This document shows, piece after piece, positions 51,164-59,684 of a stretch of 64,000 nucleotides of DNA. Below the pieces are notes generated by a model, which worked only from the letters and a program-made list of their open reading frames with translations, did no database searches and was not told the origin of the DNA. How positions within the stretch are numbered: the first letter of the stretch is position 1; every line of letters begins with the position of its first letter. The position numbers and the translations under genes were made by a program. Source of the stretch: JAAYBQ01 sp035403465 (GTDB lineage Bacteria; Spirochaetota; UBA4802; UBA5550); the NCBI GenBank assembly GCA_035403465.1, contig DAONFG010000001.1, positions 62,001 to 126,000 on the forward strand, written 5' to 3'.

Positions 51164-51645
51164 TATTTTCCCGTGTAGTCGAGTTCGATCAGCGGTTCAA
51201 AGTATCCTTCGGAGTCGCTGCCGTCTATGGAAATTGTGTCGGCCTTTAGTTCGAGTTTTTTAGCTTTAGAGCTGCCGGTTATTCTACCTTTAAAAATAAA
51301 ATATGATGATTTAACATTTACAAAACCTTCTTTGTAATCGAGATCTTTTAACCGTTCCTCGCGTTTCATAGCTGAAATATTGATCCTCAGGGTATTAACG
51401 TCCTCGATAGTATACACACCCTTGAAAATAACAGAACTGTCATTCAGGTAGAGTACAACGATTGCTTTATAATTTCTGTCAAACCTGAATGAATAACCAT
51501 AATTGTCACCGTAAATGAGTTCCCATGTACCTCGGAGGTTTGTGAAATTAAGACCGGTTTTGGCGCTGGTATCATCTCCAGATGCAGAATTCAACGGAAA
51601 AAGAAACAAAACTGCTGAAAATAATGCTAAAATGTTTTTTTTCAT
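51163..51645 (-). CDS. Secreted small protein, lipocalin/YceI-like fold possible
   Basis: 160 residues. Signal peptide MKKNILALFSAVLFLFPLNSASG followed by a beta-rich domain: LRGTWELIYGDNYGYSFRF and GVYTIEDVNTLRINIS fit a small beta-barrel of the lipocalin-like sort, which I cannot name. First gene of the secreted protein-hydrolase-membrane protein operon, next to the divergent ssrA gene. Confidence 0.75.
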   Translation of the reverse strand: MKKNILALFSAVLFLFPLNSASGDDTSAKTGLNFTNLRGTWELIYGDNYGYSFRFDRNYKAIVVLYLNDSSVIFKGVYTIEDVNTLRINISAMKREERLKDLDYKEGFVNVKSSYFIFKGRITGSSKAKKLELKADTISIDGSDSEGYFEPLIELDYTGK

Positions 51646-51729
51646 GAAGGGATACCTGTAACATTTATTAACTCAGGAATACTTAGTTGACAGTGAATGT
51701 CAATTATCATTTATGCTAATTAACAATTA

Positions 51730-51759
51730 TTGGTCTTTTAAAACAGTTCTGGATATAGA
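51730..51759 (+). promoter_or_regulatory. Predicted promoter of ssrA
   Basis: TTGGTC (51730-51735), an 18-base spacer and TATAGA (51754-51759) place a transcription start about 51766-51769, matching the tmRNA 5' end. Confidence 0.5.
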
Positions 51760-51768
51760 CCTTTGCAA

Positions 51769-52119
51769 GGGGACGACTTGGTTTCGACTGCATTGATGGG
51801 TCTGTAGTTGCATGCCGAGTGCGCTGTCACCTCGTAAATCGTGGCAGAATTAAGTTAAACGCAAACGATAATTTTGCTCTTGCAGCCTAATTAGCTGCAA
51901 TGTCTTTAATCATTCTTCTCCCCCGGGAGGATTAAAGGCATCAAATTACAGGGGATAGCCCGATTCTGTGATCCCGGGATGAAGGCGAAACTTAAGGGAA
52001 ATCGGCTTTCAGGACAATGCCTGTTTTTGGACTGACAGCTTAAATCAAAGAAACAGGATAAGCATGTAGATGCTGCAGATTTGTGTTGTAGGACGCGGGT
52101 TCGAGTCCCGCCGTCTCCA
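51769..52119 (+). ncRNA. ssrA: Transfer-messenger RNA (tmRNA)
   Basis: Rescues stalled ribosomes by trans-translation. The acceptor stem GGGGACG (51769-51775) pairs with CGTCTCC (52112-52118), allowing one G-U. A T-arm with GGTTCGAGTCCC near the 3' end and the 5' GACTTGGTTTCGAC complete the tRNA-like part. The mRNA-like reading frame starts at the GCA at 51861 and ends with TAA at 51888-51890, encoding ANDNFALAA. Pseudoknot-rich sequence follows. CCA is not encoded. About 351 bases. Confidence 0.97.
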
Positions 52120-52122
52120 ATA

Positions 52123-52917
52123 TTAAAGGAATGAATTCAGAACTTTCCGGCCGTAATCATTAACCGTGACAAGAACAATGTCATGGTCTTCTTTGACGTT
52201 ATATTCGATTATTCCGAAGTGTTTGAGCCATGTGAGCAGGTAGAAATCAACAAATGATATCATGAAATAGTCATTTGTTTCGCAGATTCCGGTTGCAGAG
52301 AAAAAGTCCGCTGCAAGCTCCTCAACGCTGACTTCTGTAAGTGTCGCTTGAATCAGTTCAAGAAATGCATCCCTGTTGTCATGAATCTTTTCAGCTGCTT
52401 CCGGTGATGATGGAAATATTATTCTCCAATCGCATTCATTCCAGAATGCCCTCAACAGCACAGGGTACAAAATATCTTTGCCTGAAAAAATTTCAGTTAT
52501 AAATGCCTGGCCGTCGCGGTCTGATATGAGTTCAGCAGAACGCATTATGTTTACCATCTGTTTAAGATAGATCACAAGAAGTTCGCTGTCATTAACCATT
52601 GATGTGCTCTTCAGAGTATCGGCTAGCTGGTTATAGAATGGTGTGCCGAAGGACCTATCCCTGTTTATAATAATACGCTCAGTAGTGATTTTCTCTGTGA
52701 TTACCTCTGCAAGCTGCAATGCGAAACAATCGTTAACGGGTATAGAGAATGTTGAATCGGTGTTATGAAGTGAAGAATAGAACCTGTTGATTGAATCAAA
52801 ATAAGTTAATGTTGAATTACCTCCGCTCTTCTTCACAGGATTAACTGTGTCGCGGAAGAAATATTTATTACAGTTATAGGTATTTTGTCTGATTATGTCT
52901 TTCTTGTGATAAATCAT
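52123..52917 (-). CDS. Protein of unknown function
   Basis: 264 residues, not recognised. Neither signal peptide nor membrane segment; mostly helical, with a small C-terminal wHTH-like stretch (about 205-264, HFGIIEYNVKEDHDIVLVTVND). ATG at 52917 is used; a TTG nine bases further upstream is in frame but no good ribosome site supports either. Its stop lies 3 bases from the tmRNA end on the opposite strand. Confidence 0.7.
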   Translation of the reverse strand: MIYHKKDIIRQNTYNCNKYFFRDTVNPVKKSGGNSTLTYFDSINRFYSSLHNTDSTFSIPVNDCFALQLAEVITEKITTERIIINRDRSFGTPFYNQLADTLKSTSMVNDSELLVIYLKQMVNIMRSAELISDRDGQAFITEIFSGKDILYPVLLRAFWNECDWRIIFPSSPEAAEKIHDNRDAFLELIQATLTEVSVEELAADFFSATGICETNDYFMISFVDFYLLTWLKHFGIIEYNVKEDHDIVLVTVNDYGRKVLNSFL

Positions 52918-53075
52918 TATTATCAATCTGCGTTTTTTTATATTCTCCGGCGGACAGCCGGAGTCAGGCGAATGAGTAATATGTAAATGGTAAGGATTGA
53001 CGATTTTTATAATAAAAACAGCGTTAAGCTAAAATTAATTTTAGTCAAGATAAAATTTTTATAATCTCCTATTTT

Positions 53076-53753
53076 TTATACAGCAGTTAATGATTTAACA
53101 ACCTCGGGATTAATATTTCCCTGAACTGTAAGCGACAATTCCGGATTGGTCACTATCATTTCTGAAACAGCAGCTGTGTATCCGCTCTTAACGGCGGCCA
53201 GGTTTTTGCCCGAAGAACCAAGGTATGCAGCCATATTATTAATTTTAATGTCCGACTCAGAGGCAATCGCAGAAAGACTGCTGTTTATCTTTGTAAAAAA
53301 TTCCGGATCAACCTTGCCTCCTGATGCAAGCTGCTCTGCGCCGGTGCTCATATTATTCACCTGGTTCATGAATTCAGCGATAACAACACCGCGGTTACCG
53401 GAGTCGCTAACGGGTATAGACACAATCTCTCCATATGTCTGCAGTGTTCCCTGTATGCTTGCAATTTCGTTTCCAAGGTCCTGCACGTTTACACTGCCGG
53501 TAGTCATTGCCTGGAAAGCTATCGTTCTCATTCTTGCAGAAATATCCATGGCTTTCTGAACAAGTGCACGTGAAGACTGCGCAATTGTGAGCGCATCCAT
53601 CATTGCCCGGTCACGCTGCAGCCTGACTGTCATTTCGTTTGCTAACTGGTTGTTCTGTGCAGCGGTATTTACTGTAGATGGGACTTGTATGCGTGAAGAA
53701 ACGCTTCCTGCGGGACGCATGCCCACATAATTAACATCCGTTGTTATCTTCAT
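53076..53753 (-). CDS. Flagellin-like protein, uncertain
   Basis: 225 residues. A helical segment at about 62-105 (AQSSRALVQKAMDISARMRTIAFQAM, then LGNEIASIQGTL) resembles the N-terminal heptad region of flagellins (RMRELAVQA, IQAEI). The flagellin C-terminal helix signature is missing and the length is short, so it could be a flagellum-related or unrelated coiled-coil protein. No signal peptide. A strong GGGAGGGG ribosome site and a promoter lie upstream. Stands alone. Confidence 0.5.
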   Translation of the reverse strand: MKITTDVNYVGMRPAGSVSSRIQVPSTVNTAAQNNQLANEMTVRLQRDRAMMDALTIAQSSRALVQKAMDISARMRTIAFQAMTTGSVNVQDLGNEIASIQGTLQTYGEIVSIPVSDSGNRGVVIAEFMNQVNNMSTGAEQLASGGKVDPEFFTKINSSLSAIASESDIKINNMAAYLGSSGKNLAAVKSGYTAAVSEMIVTNPELSLTVQGNINPEVVKSLTAV

Positions 53754-53789
53754 AATTATACCCCTCCCTGGTATAAATAGACATTATTA

Positions 53790-53818
53790 ATTTATTACTA
53801 AAACGTGGTTAATGTCAA
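53790..53818 (-). promoter_or_regulatory. Predicted promoter of the flagellin-like gene
   Basis: On the minus strand TTGACA (53813-53818), a 17-base spacer and ATAAAT (53790-53795) lead to the ribosome site AGGGAGGGG. No sigma-28 pattern is seen. Confidence 0.5.
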
Positions 53819-53833
53819 ATATTTTTCTGGAAA

Positions 53834-53876
53834 GGGGCGGGCTCAGAGCTTTTAAAAGAGAGAGGCTCTGACCCCC
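53834..53876. repeat. REP-like palindrome downstream of the RAYT-type gene
   Basis: GCTCTGACCCC (53865-53875) is the reverse complement of the GGGGTCAGAGC core found upstream of the transposase at 54804. The near palindrome here forms a stem with a 15-base loop. Confidence 0.6.
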
Positions 53877-54084
53877 TGATTGTTAAATGTATGCAGATTG
53901 GCAGATTAAACATCAGCAGTTCACAATTATGTCATGGGCCTATGGAATTTGTTCTGTTTTTGTATAACATAGGGGAAAAATTGATTTTAACTTAGGATTT
54001 ATGCGTCAAATTAATACCGTGGATGCCTTAAGTTTTAACAATAAAAAAATAGCAACAAACCAGAGAAGATGGGTAATATAAAAA

Positions 54085-54672
54085 TCAAGCAAGTTCCATT
54101 TTTTGCAGATAAGCCTGTTCGTACAGAAGAAATTTTTTTAACCGTGTTTCGAAATCAGCGCCGAGATCTGTGAAAAATTTGTGCAAAGTGATCCGGACTT
54201 TGCACTGGAAACTTTTGTCAAGGTAGCAGTTAATGAATCCAATAAAATTTTTTCTTGGATTTGCTGAAAGATTTTTTCTGACTGGATTAAAGCCTATATA
54301 CCAGAGAAGATTCAGCAGATAGATCTTTGGGTCTTCTGAATCCTCTATTATTTTGCAGCCGTACCTTTCATTCCAGAAAGGCCCTGTTTCACCGGTCCTG
54401 CGGTTGTATTTTTCTGCAATTCTTGCCTTAATGTACTGCATTATAAGCGATATTGTCTCTTTGCCCTTCAGGGTGCGGATAACCAGGTGTATATGATTAC
54501 CAACAGGCTCTGCGGCGATCAGTTCAAAAGCATATTTTTCGTGGCACGTGTTTATTGTGTCAACGAAATACTGCCTTGCATATGCTGTATTGAAAAAGTA
54601 TCTCTGCCTGAGACATCTGGAATAGCAGTGATAAGTTACTTCCTGCATAATTATTCGAGGTTTTCTTGGCAT
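54085..54672 (-). CDS. REP-associated tyrosine transposase (RAYT, Y1/TnpA-like)
   Basis: 195 residues of the IS200-like HUH family, as single-copy RAYT proteins that move REP hairpins. The HUH motif is GNHIHLVI (H60, H62); downstream SLIMQYIKARIAEKYNRR and GPFWNERYG follow, then YIGFNPVRKNLSANP, all RAYT-typical. Intact and not obviously frameshifted. The GGTG ribosome site is four bases ahead. It stands alone and is flanked on both sides by REP-like sequences (53834-53876; 54751-54821), the expected substrate. Confidence 0.9.
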   Translation of the reverse strand: MPRKPRIIMQEVTYHCYSRCLRQRYFFNTAYARQYFVDTINTCHEKYAFELIAAEPVGNHIHLVIRTLKGKETISLIMQYIKARIAEKYNRRTGETGPFWNERYGCKIIEDSEDPKIYLLNLLWYIGFNPVRKNLSANPRKNFIGFINCYLDKSFQCKVRITLHKFFTDLGADFETRLKKFLLYEQAYLQKMELA

Positions 54673-54750
54673 TTTTCACCTTTTGCTGCGCATAATTTTT
54701 ATTTTCTACTGGTAATACGTCTGGCAGCGGTCCGGTGATAAAAAATTTCA

Positions 54751-54821
54751 GGGTCAGAGCATGTTTTTTTAAATTTTTTACATGGAGGCTGATCAGCAGT
54801 GCCGGGGTCAGAGCCCAGCAC
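54751..54821. repeat. REP-like copies upstream of the RAYT-type gene
   Basis: Direct repeats GGGTCAGAGC at 54751-54760 and 54805-54814, the second within an imperfect hairpin whose stem GTGC/GCAC (54799-54802, 54818-54821) and GGGG/CCC close on a TCAGAG loop. A CATGT/ACATG inverted repeat (54760-54784) lies between them. Confidence 0.6.
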
Positions 54822-54960
54822 GGGACTCATATAAATCCACCCCCAAGCCAAGCTTTTTAAGATTGTTCTATTCAAATAATGTCGAAAATATATATGTGAA
54901 GATCCGTGCAGGACTTATTTCGGCCCGGGATTAATCTATATGTGTCAACAGGCAATTATT

Positions 54961-56592
54961 ATGAAAAGAATAATATTTATGCTGCTTTTTCTCTCTATAA
55001 CAGCAGCTTCGTTTGCATCAATCGCAGTCATGCCTTACAGAATGGAAATGACACCGGGTGACATTTCAGGCAGGGAATACGCAAAACTGCTCTCACTGAC
55101 AATTCTCCTTGCAAAGGATACTGATGTCCTCTCCCCGGAAGAGGCGGAAATTGGCATGAAACAGATAGGTATTAAACCTGAAGGTTCAGTAACCGAGGAG
55201 GACCTTTACAATTTTGGGACAAAATACAAGCTGGATTATATACTCATCGGAACCGTGACGAAGAAAAAAGGGCAGTATTTCTTCGACAACGTCTATTACG
55301 CAGTCAGAAACAGGAAGATCGTTTCAAGGAATAAAAATTCGGCATCAGATCTTTTTAAACTGGCGCGTCAGGAGGTGAAGGATACGCTTTTCAGCCTGCC
55401 GCAGAAAGAAGTCGCAAAGCAGCAGAAACAGGCTGACATAGCATTTGTAATAGACCTTTCGTACAACATAGCTGATGAGTGGGAAACAGTGCAGGACGCT
55501 GTTAATACCATTAATTCATCGCTGGTCGGCAAGTTCAGTGTTGATACAAAGATCTTTATTCTACCCTTTTCCGACAGGAAGGACCAGGAGCTTGCTACAG
55601 TTCATAATAATTCGATAAAGGGTGTCCGGGAGAAACTGGGCTCGCTCCAGCCTGCGGGTGCTCCTGATATGAATAAGTTCATGTCTGTACTTAATCATAC
55701 AATCCGGAATTTAAAGTGGCGAAGCGGATCAGCCAAGGAGATTGTAATCATCTCGAACTCAAACCTGACCGGCATATTCATGAGCGAAAAGTACGCCTCC
55801 GAGGCAAAAAAGAAGGGCATAAAAATCACAGTTATAAGCTGCGGCAAAGTAACAGGGGAATTCGGTGATATTGAAAGGCTCCCTGAACTCACAGGAGGTT
55901 CGAACTTTAGCGTGTCGTATCACCAGACTGTTCATGATGCCATGGGCGCGAAGCATGAACTATACCTGCAGCGCGGCCGGGTGTTTCATTCAATGTCACT
56001 CTACAGGTCGTGGAGAGGTGGTGTCCTGGTCTCTATGAATAAGAATCCGAAATATGTAAAAGTACCGGAATCTGTTGAAGAGATATATCTTGCTAAAAAT
56101 ACCGTGTCGCCGGGGAAGATGGCGCAGGTTTATTCGGATAATGAAAATGTCAGGCTCCTGGAAAAGGAGCACTTGCAGAACAATATCGGGGATATTCTGG
56201 AATCGGTCCAGGTTTCATTCACAAAGGCATCGGTTTCGGGGAATTACGGAAAGGCGCTTATATCTGACGGTAAAATATCAATGTGGGTCCGCGTGACTGA
56301 CAAAAAGATCATGCAGGATTTTATACAGAATGAGGGGCGAGGTTTTTATACAAAGGTCGGGGTGATTGTACGTGAATCTAAAAGCGGCGAGTACGGGGTG
56401 GAACTGGCACCTGCTGTTACAGGTATAACTGCCGATTACATTCCGGACAGGTGCAGGGCAACATTGACGGAAATAATCAGGAACCCGGATACTTACAGTT
56501 CAACGGGCGCAGGATTTCCGCCGGTATGGTTTATTGAGGTCAAGATCGAAAACTGTGAAAGTTACGAAAGCAGCAGGGACATCCGCGACTGA
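54961..56592 (+). CDS. Exported protein with CsgG-like N-terminus and VWA-like domain
   Basis: 543 residues from the ATG at 54961 (an in-frame ATG at 54940 precedes it without gain). Signal peptide MKRIIFMLLFLSITAASFAS. The first domain (about 20-130) has IAVMPYRMEMTPGD and YKLDYILIGTVTKKKG, similar to CsgG/LpoB-like lipoprotein modules, but no lipobox. A VWA-like domain (about 160-320) starts with FVIDLSYNIADEW, a degenerate MIDAS (DLSYN instead of DxSxS). The C-terminal 200 residues are not recognised. It couples by one base overlap to cobO. Envelope function unknown. Confidence 0.72.
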   Translation: MKRIIFMLLFLSITAASFASIAVMPYRMEMTPGDISGREYAKLLSLTILLAKDTDVLSPEEAEIGMKQIGIKPEGSVTEEDLYNFGTKYKLDYILIGTVTKKKGQYFFDNVYYAVRNRKIVSRNKNSASDLFKLARQEVKDTLFSLPQKEVAKQQKQADIAFVIDLSYNIADEWETVQDAVNTINSSLVGKFSVDTKIFILPFSDRKDQELATVHNNSIKGVREKLGSLQPAGAPDMNKFMSVLNHTIRNLKWRSGSAKEIVIISNSNLTGIFMSEKYASEAKKKGIKITVISCGKVTGEFGDIERLPELTGGSNFSVSYHQTVHDAMGAKHELYLQRGRVFHSMSLYRSWRGGVLVSMNKNPKYVKVPESVEEIYLAKNTVSPGKMAQVYSDNENVRLLEKEHLQNNIGDILESVQVSFTKASVSGNYGKALISDGKISMWVRVTDKKIMQDFIQNEGRGFYTKVGVIVRESKSGEYGVELAPAVTGITADYIPDRCRATLTEIIRNPDTYSSTGAGFPPVWFIEVKIENCESYESSRDIRD

Positions 56593-57119
56593 TGGATGGG
56601 GGGCTGATACATATTTATACCGGTAACGGCAAAGGGAAGACAACTGCGGCTCTGGGTCTCTGCTTTCGTGCAACGGGTCACGGTTACAGGTGCGCGTTCA
56701 TCCAGTTTCTTAAGGCCAGGGATACAGGGGAGAAATATTCGTGTGCAAAAACAGATCCTGTGATAATATTTGAACAGTACGGTACAGAGGACTTTGTGCG
56801 TGGAGAGAACAGTGAATCAGCGGAAAAGCAGAAAGCGCATATTGAGCGAGGATTAGCACGGGCGCGTGAGGTTATTGGAGGCGGTGAGTTTGATGTTGTA
56901 GTGCTGGATGAGATTATAACACTGCCGTTACTTAAAATCTGCGGAGAGGAGAGGATAATTCAACTGATGGAACTTGATCGGGGTAAGACCGAACTCGTAC
57001 TGACCGGCCGGGGCGCAGGTGGAGAACTGATACGCCGCGCAGACCTTGTTACAGAGATGAAAGAAATCAGGCATTACTATTCTTCAGGCGTTCCGGCACG
57101 TAAAGGTATTGAATACTAA
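56592..57119 (+). CDS. cobO: Cob(I)yrinic acid a,c-diamide adenosyltransferase (CobO/BtuR type)
   Basis: Adenosylates corrinoids to make coenzyme B12. 175 residues with P-loop TGNGKGKT at 10-17, QFLKARDTGE, DVVVLDEI and LTGRGAGGELI, all of the CobA/CobO/BtuR (not PduO) family. Complete. It starts at the stop of the VWA-like gene (1-base overlap) and shares its last four bases with the convergent IMP cyclohydrolase gene. No other cobalamin genes are nearby, so it may serve corrinoid salvage. Confidence 0.95.
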   Translation: MDGGLIHIYTGNGKGKTTAALGLCFRATGHGYRCAFIQFLKARDTGEKYSCAKTDPVIIFEQYGTEDFVRGENSESAEKQKAHIERGLARAREVIGGGEFDVVVLDEIITLPLLKICGEERIIQLMELDRGKTELVLTGRGAGGELIRRADLVTEMKEIRHYYSSGVPARKGIEY

Positions 57120-57709
57120 AGCTGCTCCTTCAGGTAATCGGAAATCATTTTATCATATTCAGATGTAGTTTTAAAAACCTTGTACGCAAGCTTCAGGTTA
57201 AGTTCGGCACCCACTTCGCCGTTATTCTTTTTCATTGTATCGATTACCATGGGATAATCTGCAGGATCTATTACCACTGTTACACTCTGAAAATTTTTAG
57301 AAGCTGACCTGAGCATTGTGGGGCCGCCGATGTCTATGTTTTCAATAGCATCCTCAAATGTGCATCCCGGTTTAGATATTGTTTCTTTGAACGGGTAGAG
57401 GTTAACTACGATCATGTCTATGGGCTCAATCCCGTGTTTTTTCATGGTCGCAACGTGTTCGGGATTTGACCTGATTCCAAGGAGCGCACCATGAACTTTA
57501 GGGTGAAGGGTCTTGACCCGGCCGTCGAGCATTTCAGGAAAACCTGTGTATTCAGATACATCCCTGACTTTAAGTCCAGCGTCACGGAGTATCTTTGCTG
57601 TACCCCCGGTTGAAAGAAACTCGACTCCGAACCCGGCAAGGCTCTTTGCAAACTCAACAGCTCCTGTTTTATCAGATAAACTTATAAGTACTCTTGTAAT
57701 TTTTGCCAT
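57116..57709 (-). CDS. purH: IMP cyclohydrolase, stand-alone N-terminal domain of PurH
   Basis: Closes the ring of FAICAR to IMP, last step of purine synthesis. 197 residues correspond only to the N-terminal (MGS-like) domain of bifunctional PurH: opening RVLISLSDKTGAVEFAKSL, FLSTGGTAKILRDAG, RVKTLHPKVHGALL, VVNLYPFKETI and ENIDIGGPTMLRSA. The AICAR transformylase domain is missing, and no frameshift or leftover is visible downstream, since cobO ends within four bases. A separate transformylase (PurV- or PurP-like) must be elsewhere. GAGGAG ribosome site. Confidence 0.93.
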   Translation of the reverse strand: MAKITRVLISLSDKTGAVEFAKSLAGFGVEFLSTGGTAKILRDAGLKVRDVSEYTGFPEMLDGRVKTLHPKVHGALLGIRSNPEHVATMKKHGIEPIDMIVVNLYPFKETISKPGCTFEDAIENIDIGGPTMLRSASKNFQSVTVVIDPADYPMVIDTMKKNNGEVGAELNLKLAYKVFKTTSEYDKMISDYLKEQL

Positions 57710-57894
57710 AATCTCCTCGATGAATAATTATCAGACTTGTTGCAAAATTCAGTTTTGCCATTACAGGAGAGACCCTGCGGGGCGTTTTCAGGGGCTTCGA
57801 CCCGGGCCTCTGTTAAAACAATGAGAAAAACACAAAGTATATCATTTACAGATTCGTATTTTTAGCGGTAAAGCACAAACACTTTTCCTGCATG

Positions 57895-58659
57895 TTATTT
57901 TTTCCGGTTACGTATTGTTTCGAGCAGTGAGTTGATCCTTGACCGGTTTTCATCTGATCCGACAAAGTTTCTGAAAAGCCATTCGTGCGATTTCATTGAA
58001 GCATCAAGGCTGTTATTCAGAAGATCTATGCTGTAGCGCTTGGTTTCGATCAGTGTGGAGCGGTCAAATTCAGCCATTTTTTGTGCGATATCGGTTACTT
58101 CCCTGACAACCGTACCTTCGGGAAATATTCGGGTTACAAAACCGACACGATAGGCCTCCTGCACATCTATGTCCCTTGCTGAAAGCGCCCACTCCAGGGC
58201 AGGCCCGAATCCTATGATGCGGCACAAGGGATCGAGCGCCGGAATTATTGAGAGCATAACTTCGCGCTGCCCGAACTTTGCCCTTTCTGATGCGTAGCGT
58301 ATATCACACATCTGCGTCAGGTCAAACCCGCCTGCCATGGCCGCTCCGCCGATGGCCGCGATAACGGGCTGGGCGCAGAACCTGATAGAGCGGTATGCGC
58401 GCCAGAAGTTCGCGACAAACTGCTCGTTAGATTCCAGTTTCATTTCTTTTACAAAATCCAGGTCAAACCCGGCAGAAAATATTTTTTCACCACCGGTGAG
58501 CACAATGACTGTAACGTCCTCGCGTGTTTTCAGGTGCAAAAAAAGGGTGCCGATTTCAGTAAGCATATCAGGCGAAAGTGAGTTGCCCTTTTCCGGCCTG
58601 TTCAGCAATACCGTTGCAACGCCTTTTTCGACAGTCAGTTTTAAAAATTGCAGATCCAT
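57895..58659 (-). CDS. Enoyl-CoA hydratase/isomerase (crotonase) family protein
   Basis: 254 residues from the ATG at 58659 (AGAGGAG six bases ahead; a TTG-started frame of five extra codons is less likely). Crotonase motifs: FSAGFDLDFV forms the oxyanion hole, then AAIGGAAMAGGFDLTQMCDIRYASERAKFG. One catalytic-position glutamate is in REVMLSI; the second is D in PALD, so hydratase activity is not assured. Acts on acyl-CoA in the cytoplasm. Alone, no fatty acid genes adjacent. Confidence 0.9.
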   Translation of the reverse strand: MDLQFLKLTVEKGVATVLLNRPEKGNSLSPDMLTEIGTLFLHLKTREDVTVIVLTGGEKIFSAGFDLDFVKEMKLESNEQFVANFWRAYRSIRFCAQPVIAAIGGAAMAGGFDLTQMCDIRYASERAKFGQREVMLSIIPALDPLCRIIGFGPALEWALSARDIDVQEAYRVGFVTRIFPEGTVVREVTDIAQKMAEFDRSTLIETKRYSIDLLNNSLDASMKSHEWLFRNFVGSDENRSRINSLLETIRNRKK

Positions 58660-58922
58660 ATTATCTCCTCTCAAAGCTGTGGCTGTTCACATCCGGATAA
58701 ATATCATTCAGTGGGACATGCCGATCGTCATATTTTTATTAGTTAAAAAGGTAAAACAGTATTTGTCAATTATATTAGCATCTTTGTTTTTGACACTAAC
58801 TGTTACTTCATATTATAAAATTCGGGAAAGCCGGTAAAAACATGTGACCAGTTGGAGCGCAGCATCTGAGATCAAAATTCGGGAATAGTGTTAAAACCGT
58901 TTTTGACAGGATATGGAAAGTA

Positions 58923-59564
58923 TTATTCCATTCTTTCCCTGAACTTTTTGACTACCAGGTAAATACAAAAAGCTGTAGTCATGATTGAAACTGCAGCAAT
59001 ATTATAGCTCCCGATAATTACAGTGAATTTTTCACGGACCTGTTCCCAGTTATTACCCAGGGAATAACCGGCATAAATCCATATAAAATTCCAGACCGCC
59101 GCGCTTGCCAGGGCAAAGAGAAAAACTCTCTGCGGCCGTAAAACCGCAATCCCGGCAGCAACTGAAACAACAGACCTTATACCGGGAATAAACCTGTTTA
59201 TAAGGACAACATAGTACCCGTACTTTTCGAACCATTTTTCTGCTGAGACAATACTCTTTGCTGAGAACACGGGAAAATCCTTCTTCATGAAAAATTCTCT
59301 CTCAAGAAAATAGCCTATGTAGAAAAGGATCATAAATCCGCATGTACTGCCAAGCGTGGTCACTGCATAGACTATCGGAAAACTTAAAATCCCCTTCCCT
59401 ACGAAAAAAGCGCCCAGGACTGTGATCGTATCGCCGGGTACAGGCGGAAAAAGGTTCTCAAACACAGCACTTGCAAAAAGAAGCAGGTAGAGAACGAGTT
59501 CATTCTGCGGCAGCTGAGTGATAAAATTATTTAATGCAGCTTCCATATTATATTGAGTTTCCAT
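58923..59564 (-). CDS. DedA-family (VTT domain) membrane protein
   Basis: 213 residues, about five membrane segments. The conserved region FENLFPPVPGDTITVLGAFFVG and NRFIPGIRSVVSVAAGIAVL are typical of DedA/SNARE-associated proteins, with the essential acid and arginine. DedA proteins recycle polyprenyl phosphate lipids across the inner membrane or support membrane homeostasis. Alone. The ATG at 59564 has only a weak ribosome site; a second ATG is six codons later. Confidence 0.93.
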   Translation of the reverse strand: METQYNMEAALNNFITQLPQNELVLYLLLFASAVFENLFPPVPGDTITVLGAFFVGKGILSFPIVYAVTTLGSTCGFMILFYIGYFLEREFFMKKDFPVFSAKSIVSAEKWFEKYGYYVVLINRFIPGIRSVVSVAAGIAVLRPQRVFLFALASAAVWNFIWIYAGYSLGNNWEQVREKFTVIIGSYNIAAVSIMTTAFCIYLVVKKFRERME

Positions 59565-59684
59565 TTATCCGGATTTACAATTATGATAGAGATAGCACTC
59601 ATAAAAATTATGGCAAGAAATAAAACTTCATTTCAAACGGAAAGAGGAATTAGTTACGAGTGTAATTGAACACCGGAAGATAAA

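Larger units (their letters stand above)
53754..54084. other. Intergenic region with REP-like hairpin
   Basis: 331 bases. It holds the promoter of the flagellin-like gene and, at 53834-53876, an inverted repeat whose CAGAGC (53844-53849) pairs with GCTCTG (53865-53870), with GGGG and CCCC at the outer ends. The remainder is AT-rich and unexplained. Confidence 0.6.
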
